Source: Sutcliffiella rhizosphaerae
GTDB taxonomy: Bacteria > Bacillota > Bacilli > Bacillales > Bacillaceae_I
Assembly: GCF_917563925.1 (NCBI RefSeq)
Contig: NZ_CAKJTJ010000024.1
Span: 1-62,601 of the forward strand
DNA length: 62,601 bases
Direction of reading: 5' to 3'
The notes beneath the pieces were generated by a model. It worked only from the letters and a program-made list of their open reading frames with translations. It was not told where the DNA came from and did not search any database. This document shows, one piece after another, positions 45,701-55,677 of the stretch. Position 1 is the stretch's first letter. The number at the start of each line of letters is the position of its first letter. The position numbers and the translations under genes were made by a program.

Positions 45701-46237
45701 TTATAGTTTCTTTAGTTGATTTGTCAGTTTTATAAAAGCCACTTCATCCTGCTGATCTAATGCCTCATCAATCAACTTCAGAAGTTTTTCTCGCTGAAAA
45801 GTAAAAATAGATTCCTCCAGCATGCGTTCTGCAAGGATTCGATCCTTTTCATTGAATTGGGACTGTTTTGGCATAAATGGATTTTCTTCTAACACCGCTG
45901 CATACTGAGGGGAATGATATACTGATCTGAAGTTTAATTGGATATAAATGTCCTCATCTCTATTCAAACGAATATCGTGAAAAGATTTTTCAGCATCAGT
46001 AGTCATCACATTTTCCTTATAAAATCTGAATGGCACTTCTTCTACACAATGAGTTGACATAATGATACCGCGCGGGCAAAATTGGGCTTGCTCGACAAAA
46101 TGAACTTTTTTCATTAATTGATCATGACTCATTAAATAGTTTAAAATCCAAACACATTCTCGTCTTTTTAACTGATAGTTTCCTAAGAACCACCTTATAA
46201 AGTCCTTTTTCTCGTTGACAGATACAGGGGTAGCCAC
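45701..46237 (-). CDS. ypiB: YpiB family protein (UPF0302)
   Basis: A 178-residue protein of the UPF0302/YpiB family: [20 protein letters not shown] (about 13-32) is its characteristic start, followed by [20 protein letters not shown] and a C-terminal helical segment with [11 protein letters not shown]. The start is GTG. In the related proteins the C-terminal part resembles an IDEAL-type regulator region. The molecular role is not known. A hairpin AAACCCTGCT / AGCAGGGTTT overlaps the stop codon but lacks a T-run. Confidence 0.82.
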   Translation of the reverse strand: MATPVSVNEKKDFIRWFLGNYQLKRRECVWILNYLMSHDQLMKKVHFVEQAQFCPRGIIMSTHCVEEVPFRFYKENVMTTDAEKSFHDIRLNRDEDIYIQLNFRSVYHSPQYAAVLEENPFMPKQSQFNEKDRILAERMLEESIFTFQREKLLKLIDEALDQQDEVAFIKLTNQLKKL

Positions 46238-46268
46238 AACTATCGTCCCTCCTCTGCGTTGATTTTCT

Positions 46269-47528
46269 CTACTCTTGTAAACTTAAATACAAATCCTGTA
46301 GCTCTATATTCGTCGGATCTAGTTGAATTAGTTTTTCAAATAGAGGTTTGGCTTCTTCACGTAATCCTTCTTCCAGTAAGAAATGAGCGTAATCGTAAAG
46401 AAAGCTGCTGTCATCTTTAAAAGAAGTATATGCAAGACGGTAATGGTTTAATGCATCAGAATATTTTTCTAGATTCTGATTGGCTACAGCAAGGTCCCAA
46501 TCATATTGTGGATCAGTTTCACCAAATCGTATCAATTCTTGGATAGTATCTATTACGTCTTCATAACGCTCATCCTGTAAGAATATTTTAGTGAGTGTCA
46601 TCGCTGCTTCCACATAGCCTGGATCCACGGCGATTGCTTCCCTTAACAACTTTTCTGCTTCTTCACTATTTTGTTGCTTGATCGCGACCCGCGCCCCATA
46701 TAGCTGCAGTTCTTTATTAAATTCATTTACCGCTAGACCTTCTTTGGCAGTTTCCAAGCTTTCTTTTAACATTCCTTCTTGTTCATAGGCCTTAGCCAAG
46801 TACAAATAAATAGAAGAATATTCATGATCCAATTCTTTCACTTGATTTAGTTTTTCGATACAAGTCTTGAAATATCCTGCCTGAAAAGCAGTAAAACCGT
46901 ACTGAAATAATACGTCAATTTTCAACTGATTTTGCAAAGCTTTGTCATAAAATGGCATCGCTTCTTCAAATTGCCCTGTCGCACTGTAACACTCTGCTAA
47001 TCTTTCATCAAGGGGATAATCCAATTCATTATTGTCGTTACCTATCGCTTCATAATATGGAATAGCTTTCTTATAGTCCCCTTTTGACAAGTTCAACTCT
47101 CCAAGTGCAAGTGTAATAATGGGTTCATTTGGCGCAAGTTTCTTTGCCGTCAACAGCTTTTGCTCACTTACTTCAAATAGCCCTTGTGCTTGATATAGAT
47201 CTGCCAATAACAATAAAGCTTGTACAAATCCATTGTCTTCTTGTGAGATGTTGTCAAGGAGTGCCATCGCTTCGTCCTCTTCATCTAAATCAATATGCAC
47301 TTCCGCTAGTGAAATAATCAAGTCTGATTCATTAGGGAATTGATACAATAAGTTTCGGAATATAATCTTTGCATCTTCCAGCATTCCTAATTGTTGGTAG
47401 ATTTGAGCTGTTTGGAATAAATCTTCTTCCCCCAAACTATTCTCGTTTTCTTTTAGAAGGGCAAGTCCTTTTTCCATTTCTCCATTATCTATTAGTTCAA
47501 GTGCTTGGTCGATTACTGTGTATGACAA
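46269..47528 (-). CDS. ypiA: Tetratricopeptide-repeat protein YpiA
   Basis: A 419-residue cytosolic TPR protein with roughly ten helical-hairpin repeats throughout, for example [20 protein letters not shown] (about 47-66) and [20 protein letters not shown]. It is probably a protein-interaction scaffold. It occupies the ypiA position between ypiB and aroA. It begins 4 nt after the unknown gene upstream, so the two are likely co-transcribed. Confidence 0.85.
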   Translation of the reverse strand: MSYTVIDQALELIDNGEMEKGLALLKENENSLGEEDLFQTAQIYQQLGMLEDAKIIFRNLLYQFPNESDLIISLAEVHIDLDEEDEAMALLDNISQEDNGFVQALLLLADLYQAQGLFEVSEQKLLTAKKLAPNEPIITLALGELNLSKGDYKKAIPYYEAIGNDNNELDYPLDERLAECYSATGQFEEAMPFYDKALQNQLKIDVLFQYGFTAFQAGYFKTCIEKLNQVKELDHEYSSIYLYLAKAYEQEGMLKESLETAKEGLAVNEFNKELQLYGARVAIKQQNSEEAEKLLREAIAVDPGYVEAAMTLTKIFLQDERYEDVIDTIQELIRFGETDPQYDWDLAVANQNLEKYSDALNHYRLAYTSFKDDSSFLYDYAHFLLEEGLREEAKPLFEKLIQLDPTNIELQDLYLSLQE

Positions 47529-47532
47529 ATTA

Positions 47533-48453
47533 CTACCTTCTTTCGTTTTCTTCTAGTAAAAAGTGACCCGGGACTGTCACCGTGCATTCCTTCCCAAAAC
47601 CTGGTCGAAAAAGAAAGCTTTCGCCCGTTTTTATAATCGTTCCTTTATGGACGGTCACTTCTGGAATATGACTATCATAATTCAGATTTTGAATAGTTTC
47701 AATTATATGGCCTTCAGGTGAAACATAAAGGTTATAATCTAATTCGCCACCGACCCTTAAATCTCCTTTTGTGGGATAAATACCAATTTTCATCAAAAGG
47801 TCAATACTTAATGGAAAGCCAGCCGCTGGGCATTCTTCAGAATGTGATAAGCGCTCTTGTTTCATTACTTTCTTCCATTCTTTTTTCTTTTTTGATTTAT
47901 TGGCGGAATTGATCTTTTTCCAGCAAGGTAGGAAGGTGATGGGAAATTGGTATAGCGCATCCTTAATCCATCCCCATGGTAATGCTGAAATGGAGGTTCC
48001 TTCATCCATCTCTAGAAAGATAGCAGCTATCTTATAACGTCTGCATTGCCTGACAAGGGAAGGTGTAAGCTTCTTAAGCGGTATACGGACTGCATAATAG
48101 TAATCTAACGGACTGTTCAGCAAATTAGACCGTGCTTTTTTGAGGGCACTGGCAAATTCCCGTTCTCTTTCTACTTGGAACAACGAAACTAATGTTGTGC
48201 AGCCCTTTCTTAAGTAGTTTTCTGTCATGTAAGTTTTGAATTGGCTGAATGGCATGTAGTCGATATTATCTAATAACATAACATGCCCTGGTGTAAGCAG
48301 ATAGGAGGAAAGATTCATTTTGGTAGTTTTTGTGGAGCTTTGGAAAGGACTGTCCTTCATATAATATATACTGTTTTGTTTTACATAAATATTAGTTGTT
48401 TGGAGATTCTTGTTGTGTTTTAAAATATTTGTCGCTTCCATAATATATTCCAT
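47533..48453 (-). CDS. Unknown protein, possibly a decayed amidohydrolase-like fold
   Basis: A 306-residue protein of unknown function. The N-terminal part (NIYVKQNSIYYMKD, then YLLTPGHVMLLD) and the C-terminal part (VGGELDYNLYVSPEGHIIET, then a short PEVTVHKGTIIKTGES strand) resemble the composite beta domain flanking metallo-dependent amidohydrolases. The middle (RIPLKKLTPSLVRQCRRYKI) could be a shortened barrel. The usual HxH and other metal ligands are not visible, so catalysis is doubtful. B. subtilis has no gene at this place between ypiA and aroE. AGAGGG serves the first ATG. Alternative: an unrelated Bacillaceae-specific family. Confidence 0.55.
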   Translation of the reverse strand: MEYIMEATNILKHNKNLQTTNIYVKQNSIYYMKDSPFQSSTKTTKMNLSSYLLTPGHVMLLDNIDYMPFSQFKTYMTENYLRKGCTTLVSLFQVEREREFASALKKARSNLLNSPLDYYYAVRIPLKKLTPSLVRQCRRYKIAAIFLEMDEGTSISALPWGWIKDALYQFPITFLPCWKKINSANKSKKKKEWKKVMKQERLSHSEECPAAGFPLSIDLLMKIGIYPTKGDLRVGGELDYNLYVSPEGHIIETIQNLNYDSHIPEVTVHKGTIIKTGESFLFRPGFGKECTVTVPGHFLLEENERR

Positions 48454-48546
48454 AGCATCCCTCTTTTCTAATTCCCTTAAGACAAGCTATGCCGTTAATT
48501 AGTGGATTATGAATAGCAGAAAACATTATGAGTATTGGTTAGCGAA

Positions 48547-48610
48547 GACAAGCATAAGTCGAAATGGCTAGATGGTCGGTTTTGACCTTCTTGAATAATT
48601 GGACTAATGA
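48547..48610. repeat. Remnant of the long-hairpin intergenic repeat
   Basis: GACAAGCATAAGTCGA at 48547-48562 matches the corresponding left arm of the units near 7,190 and 7,440 at 15 of 16 positions, followed by a small GGTC/GACC hairpin. The right arm is not recognisable. It occupies the gap between the unknown gene and the aroA terminator. Confidence 0.55.
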
Positions 48611-48655
48611 TGTAACGGGGTTAGGCATTGGAGTTATAAATAATGTATTTCTAAT

Positions 48656-48685
48656 AAAAAGGAAGCCCCCTATCATGGAGCTTCC
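48656..48685 (-). terminator. Intrinsic terminator of the aromatic supraoperon
   Basis: Stem GGAAGC(T)CC / GG(G)GGCTTCC at 48661-48685 followed by TTTTT on the minus strand, just behind aroA. Confidence 0.8.
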
Positions 48686-48693
48686 CTCAAAAA

Positions 48694-49989
48694 TCATTCT
48701 TTTCCTTTTTTCAGCTCTTCCATATGCTCAAAAAAGTTTGGATAGGAAACATTTATCGCTTCGGCATTTTCAAGAGATGTTTCACCATTTGCAATAAGGC
48801 TTGCAATTGCTCCCATCATTCCAATACGATGGTCACCGTAGCTGTTTAAATTCGTTCCAGTGAGCATGCTTTTGCCTTTGATGACCATGCCATCATCAGT
48901 AGCTTCTATGTCTGCACCCATTTTTCTCAATTCGTTTACAACTGTATCAATGCGATTTGTTTCCTTTACTTTAAGCTCTTCTGCGTCCTTTATAACCGTG
49001 GTTCCTTCTGCCTGGGTGGCCATTAGTGCTATTATTGGGATTTCGTCAATTAATCGTGGAATGATATCACCAGAAACCTCTGTCCCGTTTAAGGTAGATG
49101 TTTCAATGGTTATGTCTGCAAATGGCTCTGGGGCTTCTTCTTCTACATTTGAGAAAGACATGGTAGCACCCATTTTTTTCAGCACATCCAGGATTCCTGT
49201 TCGAGTTGGGTTCAACCCAACTCTTTCTAGCGTAATTTTACTATTTGGAACAATGGCTCCAGCAACTAAGTAGAATGCCGCCGATGAAATGTCACCTGGC
49301 ACAATTATATGAAGGTTTGCCTTCAATTCTTGCCCACCTTGGACGGATACCGTAAATTCATCTTCTTCCACTCTCACGCCAAAAGCCCGTAGCATCCGTT
49401 CGGTATGATCACGTGATTTATATGGTTCTTTCACCGTTGTTGTACCGATACCCTGAATACCCGCGAGTAGAATAGCTGACTTTACTTGAGCACTCGCTAC
49501 AGGAGAGACAAAATCGATTGCCCGCAAATGGCCACCTTGAATAGAAATTGGAGTAAAATTACCATCTTGGTTCCCTTGAATGCGTGCTCCCATTTCTTTT
49601 AGGGGGCCGGTAACACGTTTCATCGGCCTTTTTGCAATGGATTCATCACCAATAAGGACAGAATGAAAAGGGAGTCCTGATAGTATCCCTATGATCAACC
49701 TAGCTGTCGTACCAGAATTCCCGACATCTAATATGTCAGTTGGTTCTGTTAATCCTTCTAGCCCATTACCATACACAGTTATATTAGATCCATTTTTCTC
49801 TATAGTAACACCCAACTTGGTGAAACAGTCAATTGTGCTTAAGCAATCCTCACCAAGAAGAAAATTTTCTACCGTTGTTTTACCTTTTGCCATAGCACCG
49901 AACATGACCGATCGGTGGGAAATGGATTTATCCCCTGGTATTTTTATCGTTCCGTTAAGGCCGGAAGCAACGTTTGATAACTTTATCAT
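48694..49989 (-). CDS. aroA: 3-phosphoshikimate 1-carboxyvinyltransferase (EPSP synthase)
   Basis: A 431-residue enzyme joining shikimate-3-phosphate and phosphoenolpyruvate (called aroE in B. subtilis). The PEP-binding [17 protein letters not shown] (about 86-102) and [19 protein letters not shown] (about 18-36) are present; [16 protein letters not shown] follows at about 120-135. The Ala in [12 protein letters not shown] and the NSGTTAR loop look like a class II (glyphosate-tolerant type) enzyme, which is an inference. Last gene of the supraoperon. Confidence 0.95.
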   Translation of the reverse strand: MIKLSNVASGLNGTIKIPGDKSISHRSVMFGAMAKGKTTVENFLLGEDCLSTIDCFTKLGVTIEKNGSNITVYGNGLEGLTEPTDILDVGNSGTTARLIIGILSGLPFHSVLIGDESIAKRPMKRVTGPLKEMGARIQGNQDGNFTPISIQGGHLRAIDFVSPVASAQVKSAILLAGIQGIGTTTVKEPYKSRDHTERMLRAFGVRVEEDEFTVSVQGGQELKANLHIIVPGDISSAAFYLVAGAIVPNSKITLERVGLNPTRTGILDVLKKMGATMSFSNVEEEAPEPFADITIETSTLNGTEVSGDIIPRLIDEIPIIALMATQAEGTTVIKDAEELKVKETNRIDTVVNELRKMGADIEATDDGMVIKGKSMLTGTNLNSYGDHRIGMMGAIASLIANGETSLENAEAINVSYPNFFEHMEELKKGKE

Positions 49990-50004
49990 TGGTTTCTCCC
50001 CTAT

Positions 50005-51117
50005 CTAGACAATATAAGTTTCATACATGGTATATTTCTTGAGGCAGTCTTCTGCAGCTTGCCGGTCTGCTTCTGACTGGAAGCTTAACCGGAGGACTCC
50101 ATATATTTCTTCTCTCGTTTCCATAATGCGAATATTCGTTATGCTAATGTTTTCTTTTGCAAGATAGCTCGTAATTTCTGAAATAATACCTGGATAATCA
50201 GGTACATCAACATATAGATCATAAAAAGACGGAATCGCACCTTTTGCTTTCACTGGCAAATCATCACGAAACTGTTTAGCTTTATGAAAATAATAATATA
50301 AATATTCTTCATTATTCTCTGAAAGCTTCTGTTTTACTGTTTCCATTTGTTCCATCCATTGATTTAGAAGTTGTATAAGTGTTTCTTTATTATGGAGGAG
50401 AATATCCTTCCACATCGTCGGGTTACTTGAGGCAATTCTGGTGATATCACGGAATCCACCTGCTGCAAGTCTTGTGACAAAAGGATTTAACTGCTGCTTC
50501 TCTTCCGCTTGATGTACAAGTCCAGCTGCAACAATATGTGGAAAGTGACTGATGACACCTGCCGCCATATCATGTTCATCGGCAGTCATTGTTACAAAAT
50601 TAGCTTTGGTTCCTCCAAGCCACATTTTTAATAAAGCCATCTCTTTTTGGTTTTCTTCCACTTTGGAAGGGGTTAATACGTAAAAAGCATTTTCAAAAAG
50701 ATGACTTTTTGCTGCAATAACTCCACTTTTATGGGACCCCGCCATTGGGTGTCCTCCTATAAAGTTTACATTTCCATGAGGGAATAAGGTAGCCGCGAGC
50801 TCGGTAATCTTTTTCTTAGTGCTACCAACATCCGTAATTAATACCTGACTTCTTTCGAATGTTATGCTGCTTAATCTTTTTAACACCTCAGTAGCTTGCA
50901 TAACAGGTACCGAAATCACAATTAAATCCGCATTTTTTGCTACATGTATGTAATTGTCACTATAATCATCCACTACTTTCAATGACTTAGCAAGCTTGGC
51001 TTGTTGTTCATTAATATCATAGCCGATTATTGCTGCATGTGGGTGTTCCTTTTTTATCGCTAGAGCGATGGACCCACCTATCAATCCAAGTCCGATCACT
51101 AAAACTTTGCCTTTCAT
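50005..51117 (-). CDS. tyrA: Prephenate dehydrogenase with ACT domain
   Basis: A 370-residue NAD-dependent enzyme converting prephenate to 4-hydroxyphenylpyruvate for tyrosine. The Rossmann motif VIGLGLIGGSIALAI (about 6-20), GGHPMAGSHKSG (about 121-132, catalytic His) and HFPHIVAAGLVHQA (about 191-204) are visible. The C-terminal ACT domain (about 298-366, DVPDYPGIISEITSYLAKEN) suggests feedback control by tyrosine. The frame begins with a GTG in the ribosome binding site; the ATG at 51117 is preferred. Confidence 0.94.
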   Translation of the reverse strand: MKGKVLVIGLGLIGGSIALAIKKEHPHAAIIGYDINEQQAKLAKSLKVVDDYSDNYIHVAKNADLIVISVPVMQATEVLKRLSSITFERSQVLITDVGSTKKKITELAATLFPHGNVNFIGGHPMAGSHKSGVIAAKSHLFENAFYVLTPSKVEENQKEMALLKMWLGGTKANFVTMTADEHDMAAGVISHFPHIVAAGLVHQAEEKQQLNPFVTRLAAGGFRDITRIASSNPTMWKDILLHNKETLIQLLNQWMEQMETVKQKLSENNEEYLYYYFHKAKQFRDDLPVKAKGAIPSFYDLYVDVPDYPGIISEITSYLAKENISITNIRIMETREEIYGVLRLSFQSEADRQAAEDCLKKYTMYETYIV

Positions 51118-51174
51118 TCTTTCCACCGCCTAAAGCTTTATCAATATGTAAATAGAGAGGAAGGATCCTCTCTA

Positions 51175-52269
51175 TTAAATAGCTTGCTTCATTTTATATT
51201 CCCTCAGATAGGAGATAATTTCATTGTTTTGCTCAAACGTTCCGACTGTAATGCGCAGGCAAGTTGGAAAACCTAAAGCCATTCCAGAACGAACTATATA
51301 GCCTTTTTTCAATAAAAACTGGAACAATTCGTCAGCATCTGTTTGAAAATCAATTAAGATAAAATTTCCTTCAGACTTATAATAGGCAAGGTTCATTTCC
51401 TCGCAAAAATTATAATACTGCTTCAGACCTTCTTTGTTTTTATTTTTACATTCATTAATAAATGCTTGGTCCGTTAATCCAGCAGTAGCAGCAGCTTGAG
51501 CCATCGAATTTGTATTAAACGGTTCCCTAACTGGTTCAATACGTTGTAAAAGATTTTCTTGGGCTATTCCATAACCAATACGGAAGCTTGCCAGTCCATA
51601 TGCTTTTGAGAAGGTACGGGTTATCAGTAGATTTGGATAATCCTTTAGTAAATTAATTGACTCTGGATAATCCACGGCTGTGACATATTCCTTGTATGCC
51701 TCATCAATTACTACCAATGTATGGGCTGGTACTTGATTCAAAAATGAAATTAATAATTCATTATTTATATACGTTCCTGTAGGATTATTTGGACTGCATA
51801 ACCATACGATAGCTGTCTTTTCATCTATTTGCCTTAACATTTCATCTAATTGATGATATCCGTTCTTTAAGGGCACTTCTCTTATTTCAGCCCCTTCGAT
51901 AACTGCATTATGTTTATACTGTGGAAAGCTCGGTGTTGGCATTACAGTATTTTTATCATGTGACAATAATGCACGGCTTATAATCTGTATCACTTCATCA
52001 GAGCCGTTTCCAAAAATAAGCTGTTTTTCTTTCACTCCAAGTTGGGATGCCAACGTTTCTCTAAGCATCCTCGCGTATCCATCGGGATAAGTAGCAGCAT
52101 TTGTCAATTGTTCCAATATTGCTTTTTGTACTTTTGGAGAACATCCATATGGGTTCTCATTTGAAGCAAGTTTTACAATCCTTTCCAATCCTAGCTCTCT
52201 TTTCACCTCATCCATCGGCTTTCCAGGTTGGTAAGGTGTCAGATTAAGCAGTTGTTTTTTTACATCCAT
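51175..52269 (-). CDS. hisC: Histidinol-phosphate aminotransferase
   Basis: A 364-residue class I/II PLP aminotransferase serving histidine synthesis and, in Bacillus, transamination for tyrosine and phenylalanine, which explains its place in the aromatic supraoperon. LASNENPYGCSPKV (about 33-46), CSPNNPTGTYI, VVIDEAYKEYV (about 186-196) and the PLP Lys in TRTFSKAYGLASFRIGYG (about 217-234) are visible. The ATG at 52269 follows AAAGGTG; the trpA stop lies just upstream. Confidence 0.94.
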   Translation of the reverse strand: MDVKKQLLNLTPYQPGKPMDEVKRELGLERIVKLASNENPYGCSPKVQKAILEQLTNAATYPDGYARMLRETLASQLGVKEKQLIFGNGSDEVIQIISRALLSHDKNTVMPTPSFPQYKHNAVIEGAEIREVPLKNGYHQLDEMLRQIDEKTAIVWLCSPNNPTGTYINNELLISFLNQVPAHTLVVIDEAYKEYVTAVDYPESINLLKDYPNLLITRTFSKAYGLASFRIGYGIAQENLLQRIEPVREPFNTNSMAQAAATAGLTDQAFINECKNKNKEGLKQYYNFCEEMNLAYYKSEGNFILIDFQTDADELFQFLLKKGYIVRSGMALGFPTCLRITVGTFEQNNEIISYLREYKMKQAI

Positions 52270-52277
52270 GTCGACAA

Positions 52278-53084
52278 TCACCTTTCTGCTAGAAGTGGAG
52301 ATATAAGCTCCTCTATTTTTTGTTTAAATTCTATTAAAGTTTGTTCCTCGTTTACATTAAATTGATTTTCTAGGTCTTCCGTCATTTTTATGATTGCACT
52401 TCCAACCACAAAGCCATCACAATATGATTTTAATGCTTCGATTTGTTTACTTGAAGAAATACCAAATCCCACTGCTGTTGGTACGTTACTCATATTTTTC
52501 ACTTCTGAAAGAAAATCATGCAATTCATTAGAGAAATCATTGCGTACACCAGTAACCCCTAACGAGGAGATGCAATAAAGAAACCCTTGTGCATTTTCGG
52601 TGATTCTTTTCATTCTTTGTTTGGAAGTGGGGGCTACAAGGGAAATATATGTTAGGGTATTTTCTTTACATCTCTTTCGTAAATGCTCACTTTCTTCAAA
52701 TGGAAGATCAGGAACAAGCAAGCCATCTATGCCGTTTTGCTTCGCTAAAGCAAAGAAGGATACTTCCCCTAATTGTAACACAGGATTGAAGTACGTAAAG
52801 AGAATGATTGGAATTTTCAGTCCTCTTCTCCGCATTTCTCCTGCAAGCGTCATTGTTTTGGTAATTGTCATTTCATGAGCCAGGGCTCGTTTTGAAGCTC
52901 GTTGGATGACTGGTCCATCTGCAAGAGGATCAGAGTATGGTACTCCTAGCTCTAAAACAGATGCCCCTGCTTCTTCCAGCATCAATGCTATCTTTATCGT
53001 TAGCTCTGGAGAAGGATCTCCTGACATAATAAATGGAATAAAGAGTTTTTCATGATTAGGTAATCTTTCTTCATAGCTTGTCAT
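52278..53084 (-). CDS. trpA: Tryptophan synthase alpha subunit
   Basis: A 268-residue TIM-barrel subunit cleaving indole-3-glycerol phosphate to indole, which is channelled to TrpB. The signature [20 protein letters not shown] (about 40-59) contains the catalytic Glu and Asp. [13 protein letters not shown] (about 207-219) is the phosphate-binding part. The ATG overlaps the trpB stop (ATGA). Confidence 0.95.
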   Translation of the reverse strand: MTSYEERLPNHEKLFIPFIMSGDPSPELTIKIALMLEEAGASVLELGVPYSDPLADGPVIQRASKRALAHEMTITKTMTLAGEMRRRGLKIPIILFTYFNPVLQLGEVSFFALAKQNGIDGLLVPDLPFEESEHLRKRCKENTLTYISLVAPTSKQRMKRITENAQGFLYCISSLGVTGVRNDFSNELHDFLSEVKNMSNVPTAVGFGISSSKQIEALKSYCDGFVVGSAIIKMTEDLENQFNVNEEQTLIEFKQKIEELISPLLAER

Positions 53085-54280
53085 TCGTCCACCTCCTCCA
53101 TTTTCTTCATTAACGTTTGCACATCTTTATCACCACGACCAGATAAACAAACAAGTACCGTTTCGTTCTTCCCCATTACCTGTGCACATTCATAGGCAAC
53201 TGCAAGTGCATGGGCAGATTCAATCGCAGGGATGATCCCCTCTTCCTTTGCTAAAATATCAAGTGCTTCAAGTGCCTCTTCATCTGTCACACTTTGATAT
53301 GTTACTCTCTTGCTGTCTTTTAGATAGGCATGCTCAGGCCCAATTCCTGGATAGTCCAGTCCCGCAGAAATGGAGTATGGTTCCATAATTTGTCCGTGCT
53401 CATCTTGTATAAGGTATGTCAAGGATCCGTGGATGACACCCTTCGTTCCTTTCGTTAGTGTGGCGGCATGCTGGGAGGTATGGATACCTTTTCCTGCTGC
53501 TTCCACCCCGATTAATTCCACCTTATCTTCCACAAATGGAGCAAACATTCCGATTGCATTTGATCCTCCTCCTACACATGCGACAATTTTATCTGGAAGA
53601 CCTCCTGTTTTATCAAGAAACTGCCTTTTGGCTTCTTCACCTATGACTCGCTGAAACTCTCTCACCATAAATGGATACGGATGCGGTCCTACAACAGAGC
53701 CAATCATATAGAAATGGTCTTCACAATGTTGCACCCAGTAACGAATCGCTTCGTTGGTAGCATCCTTTAATGTCCTATTTCCACTAGTCGCCGGAACCAC
53801 TTCGGCACCAAGAAGTTTCATACGAAATACATTTAACGCTTGTCGTTCAATATCTTCTTCTCCCATAAATACTTTGCATTCCATACCAAACTTTGCTGCA
53901 ACAGTTGCTGCTGCCACACCATGCTGACCAGCCCCGGTTTCTGCGATAATTTTCTTTTTACCAAGTCTTTTAGCAAGGAGAGCCTGGCCTATAGCATTAT
54001 TTATTTTGTGTGCACCTGTATGGTTTAGATCTTCTCTTTTTAGGAAGATTCTTGCCCCATCAAAACGTTTGGACAGTTTTTCTGCAAAAGTTAATGCTGT
54101 TGGTCTTCCAGAGTATTCCTCGAGATAATAGTGGTATTCTTGTAAAAATGAAAGATCATTCAAGGCAATATGCAAGCCATTTTCGAGCTCTTCGAGTGGT
54201 AGCATCAATGTTTCAGGCACATACTTCCCACCATAATTACCAAATCTTCCAAAACTATCAGGAAGTTCTTTGTTTTCCAT
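53081..54280 (-). CDS. trpB: Tryptophan synthase beta subunit
   Basis: A 399-residue PLP enzyme condensing indole with serine. The PLP Lys is in [18 protein letters not shown] (about 79-96), [20 protein letters not shown] (about 114-133) follows, and the phosphate loop is [15 protein letters not shown] (about 235-249). It overlaps trpF by 23 nt at its start and trpA by 4 nt at its end. Confidence 0.96.
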   Translation of the reverse strand: MENKELPDSFGRFGNYGGKYVPETLMLPLEELENGLHIALNDLSFLQEYHYYLEEYSGRPTALTFAEKLSKRFDGARIFLKREDLNHTGAHKINNAIGQALLAKRLGKKKIIAETGAGQHGVAAATVAAKFGMECKVFMGEEDIERQALNVFRMKLLGAEVVPATSGNRTLKDATNEAIRYWVQHCEDHFYMIGSVVGPHPYPFMVREFQRVIGEEAKRQFLDKTGGLPDKIVACVGGGSNAIGMFAPFVEDKVELIGVEAAGKGIHTSQHAATLTKGTKGVIHGSLTYLIQDEHGQIMEPYSISAGLDYPGIGPEHAYLKDSKRVTYQSVTDEEALEALDILAKEEGIIPAIESAHALAVAYECAQVMGKNETVLVCLSGRGDKDVQTLMKKMEEVDE

Positions 54281-54920
54281 GATTCTTCACCATGCTTTCT
54301 ATAAGAGTCATTTTCCTTTTGTCTTTTCTAAAATTTGATTCAATGCCAGTTGATATATCCACTCCATCAGGTTGAAAGAATAACAATTCATTAATTGTCT
54401 CATCATTCACCCCACCTGCTATGATGCAAGGTATTCCGAGAGACTTTGATACTTTTAAATAAGCGGGAATGTAGGACCAATCGAAGCTTGTGCCTGTTCC
54501 GCCATATTGATTCCCTATCTTTTTATCAACTATCACTGCTGTTATGAGCCCTTGAAATGCTACTAGACTGTAAACACTATCCTCATTTTTATGGTGTATA
54601 ACTTTCCATATCTCTCCGGTAAAACGTGAACGTAACCTTCTCATAAAATCAACATTTTCATCTCCATGACATTGAATTACGTCCAAACCAACTCTTTGGG
54701 CTGTATCTATCATCTCTTCAATTGGTTGATTAACAAAAACACCAACAAGTTTTTTCTTTCCTGGCGGATTCATCTCGACCCAATTTGATGCATTAACTGG
54801 ACAAACCCTTCTTTTACTTGCCGCAAACACAAACCCAATATAATCTGCATTGGATTGTAGAGATATCTGATAATCAAGGAGAGTTTTATTCCCGCAATAT
54901 TTTAGCAGAGTATTAGACAT
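54258..54920 (-). CDS. trpF: Phosphoribosylanthranilate isomerase
   Basis: A 220-residue TIM-barrel isomerase of tryptophan synthesis. [12 protein letters not shown] (about 6-17) with the catalytic Cys, [13 protein letters not shown] (about 27-39), [10 protein letters not shown], and the C-terminal phosphate site [15 protein letters not shown] with GVDISTGIE are characteristic. It overlaps both trpC (8 nt) and trpB (23 nt), so translation is coupled. Confidence 0.93.
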   Translation of the reverse strand: MSNTLLKYCGNKTLLDYQISLQSNADYIGFVFAASKRRVCPVNASNWVEMNPPGKKKLVGVFVNQPIEEMIDTAQRVGLDVIQCHGDENVDFMRRLRSRFTGEIWKVIHHKNEDSVYSLVAFQGLITAVIVDKKIGNQYGGTGTSFDWSYIPAYLKVSKSLGIPCIIAGGVNDETINELLFFQPDGVDISTGIESNFRKDKRKMTLIESMVKNHGKQRTS

Positions 54921-55677
54921 GCTCTAATTCTCCAAATAGTCTTTTCACCCCAACACCTGGGGAAATATCCTTCATGAAAGCTTCTCCCACAAGTACGGCA
55001 TTTGCCCCATATTCTGCAACCTCTTTTAAATCTTCATGGGTTAAGATGCCGCTTTCACTGACAAGTAGTGAGTTGTCTGGGATATGCTCTGCTAGTTGTT
55101 TCGTAGTCTTTATGTTTGTTTCAAACGTTTGAAGGTTTCGATTGTTTACCCCGATGATTTTCGGTGATAACGTTTGAAGCAATTGAAACAATCTTTCCAA
55201 ACTATGAACTTCAACCAATACATCTAAGCCTTTGTCTGTCGCTTCATTGTAAAATAATAAAAGCTTATCATCTGTCAATATTTCTGCAATAAGTAGAATT
55301 GCATCTGCTCCAATCCGTACGCTTTCTTCTATTTGTAATCGGTCAATTATAAAGTCTTTACGTAATACAGGAACCTGTGTCAATTCCTTTACAGTTATGA
55401 GATCTAAGGTGGAGCCTTTAAAAAAGCTTTGATCTGTTAATACAGAGATACAATCCACACCTGCTTTTTCATAATCTGCACCAATATCTATCGGAGAAAA
55501 ATTCTCTTTTAAAACTCCTTTTGAGGGAGAAGCTTTTTTCATTTCTGCTATGACTCCTAGAGAACGTTTAGGGCTCATCAACGCTTCGTAAAAGGAATAT
55601 TTTGGCACATTTCTTAGTTGAGGAAGTTCTAATCTCGCAACCTCATGCTTTTTCTTTTCCACTATTTTAGTTAGCAT
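54913..55677 (-). CDS. trpC: Indole-3-glycerol phosphate synthase
   Basis: A 254-residue TIM-barrel enzyme closing the indole ring. IAEMKKASPSKGVL (about 43-56) holds the catalytic Glu and Lys, LRKDFIIDRLQI (about 105-116) another Lys, and VNNRNLQTFE plus SESGILTHEDL (about 208-218) the remaining substrate-binding loops. It overlaps trpD by 11 nt. Confidence 0.96.
   Translation of the reverse strand: MLTKIVEKKKHEVARLELPQLRNVPKYSFYEALMSPKRSLGVIAEMKKASPSKGVLKENFSPIDIGADYEKAGVDCISVLTDQSFFKGSTLDLITVKELTQVPVLRKDFIIDRLQIEESVRIGADAILLIAEILTDDKLLLFYNEATDKGLDVLVEVHSLERLFQLLQTLSPKIIGVNNRNLQTFETNIKTTKQLAEHIPDNSLLVSESGILTHEDLKEVAEYGANAVLVGEAFMKDISPGVGVKRLFGELEHV

Noticed and set aside
48564-48797. Plus-strand frame of 77 residues
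   Set aside because: It spans a repeat remnant, the aroA terminator and the end of aroA; not a plausible gene.
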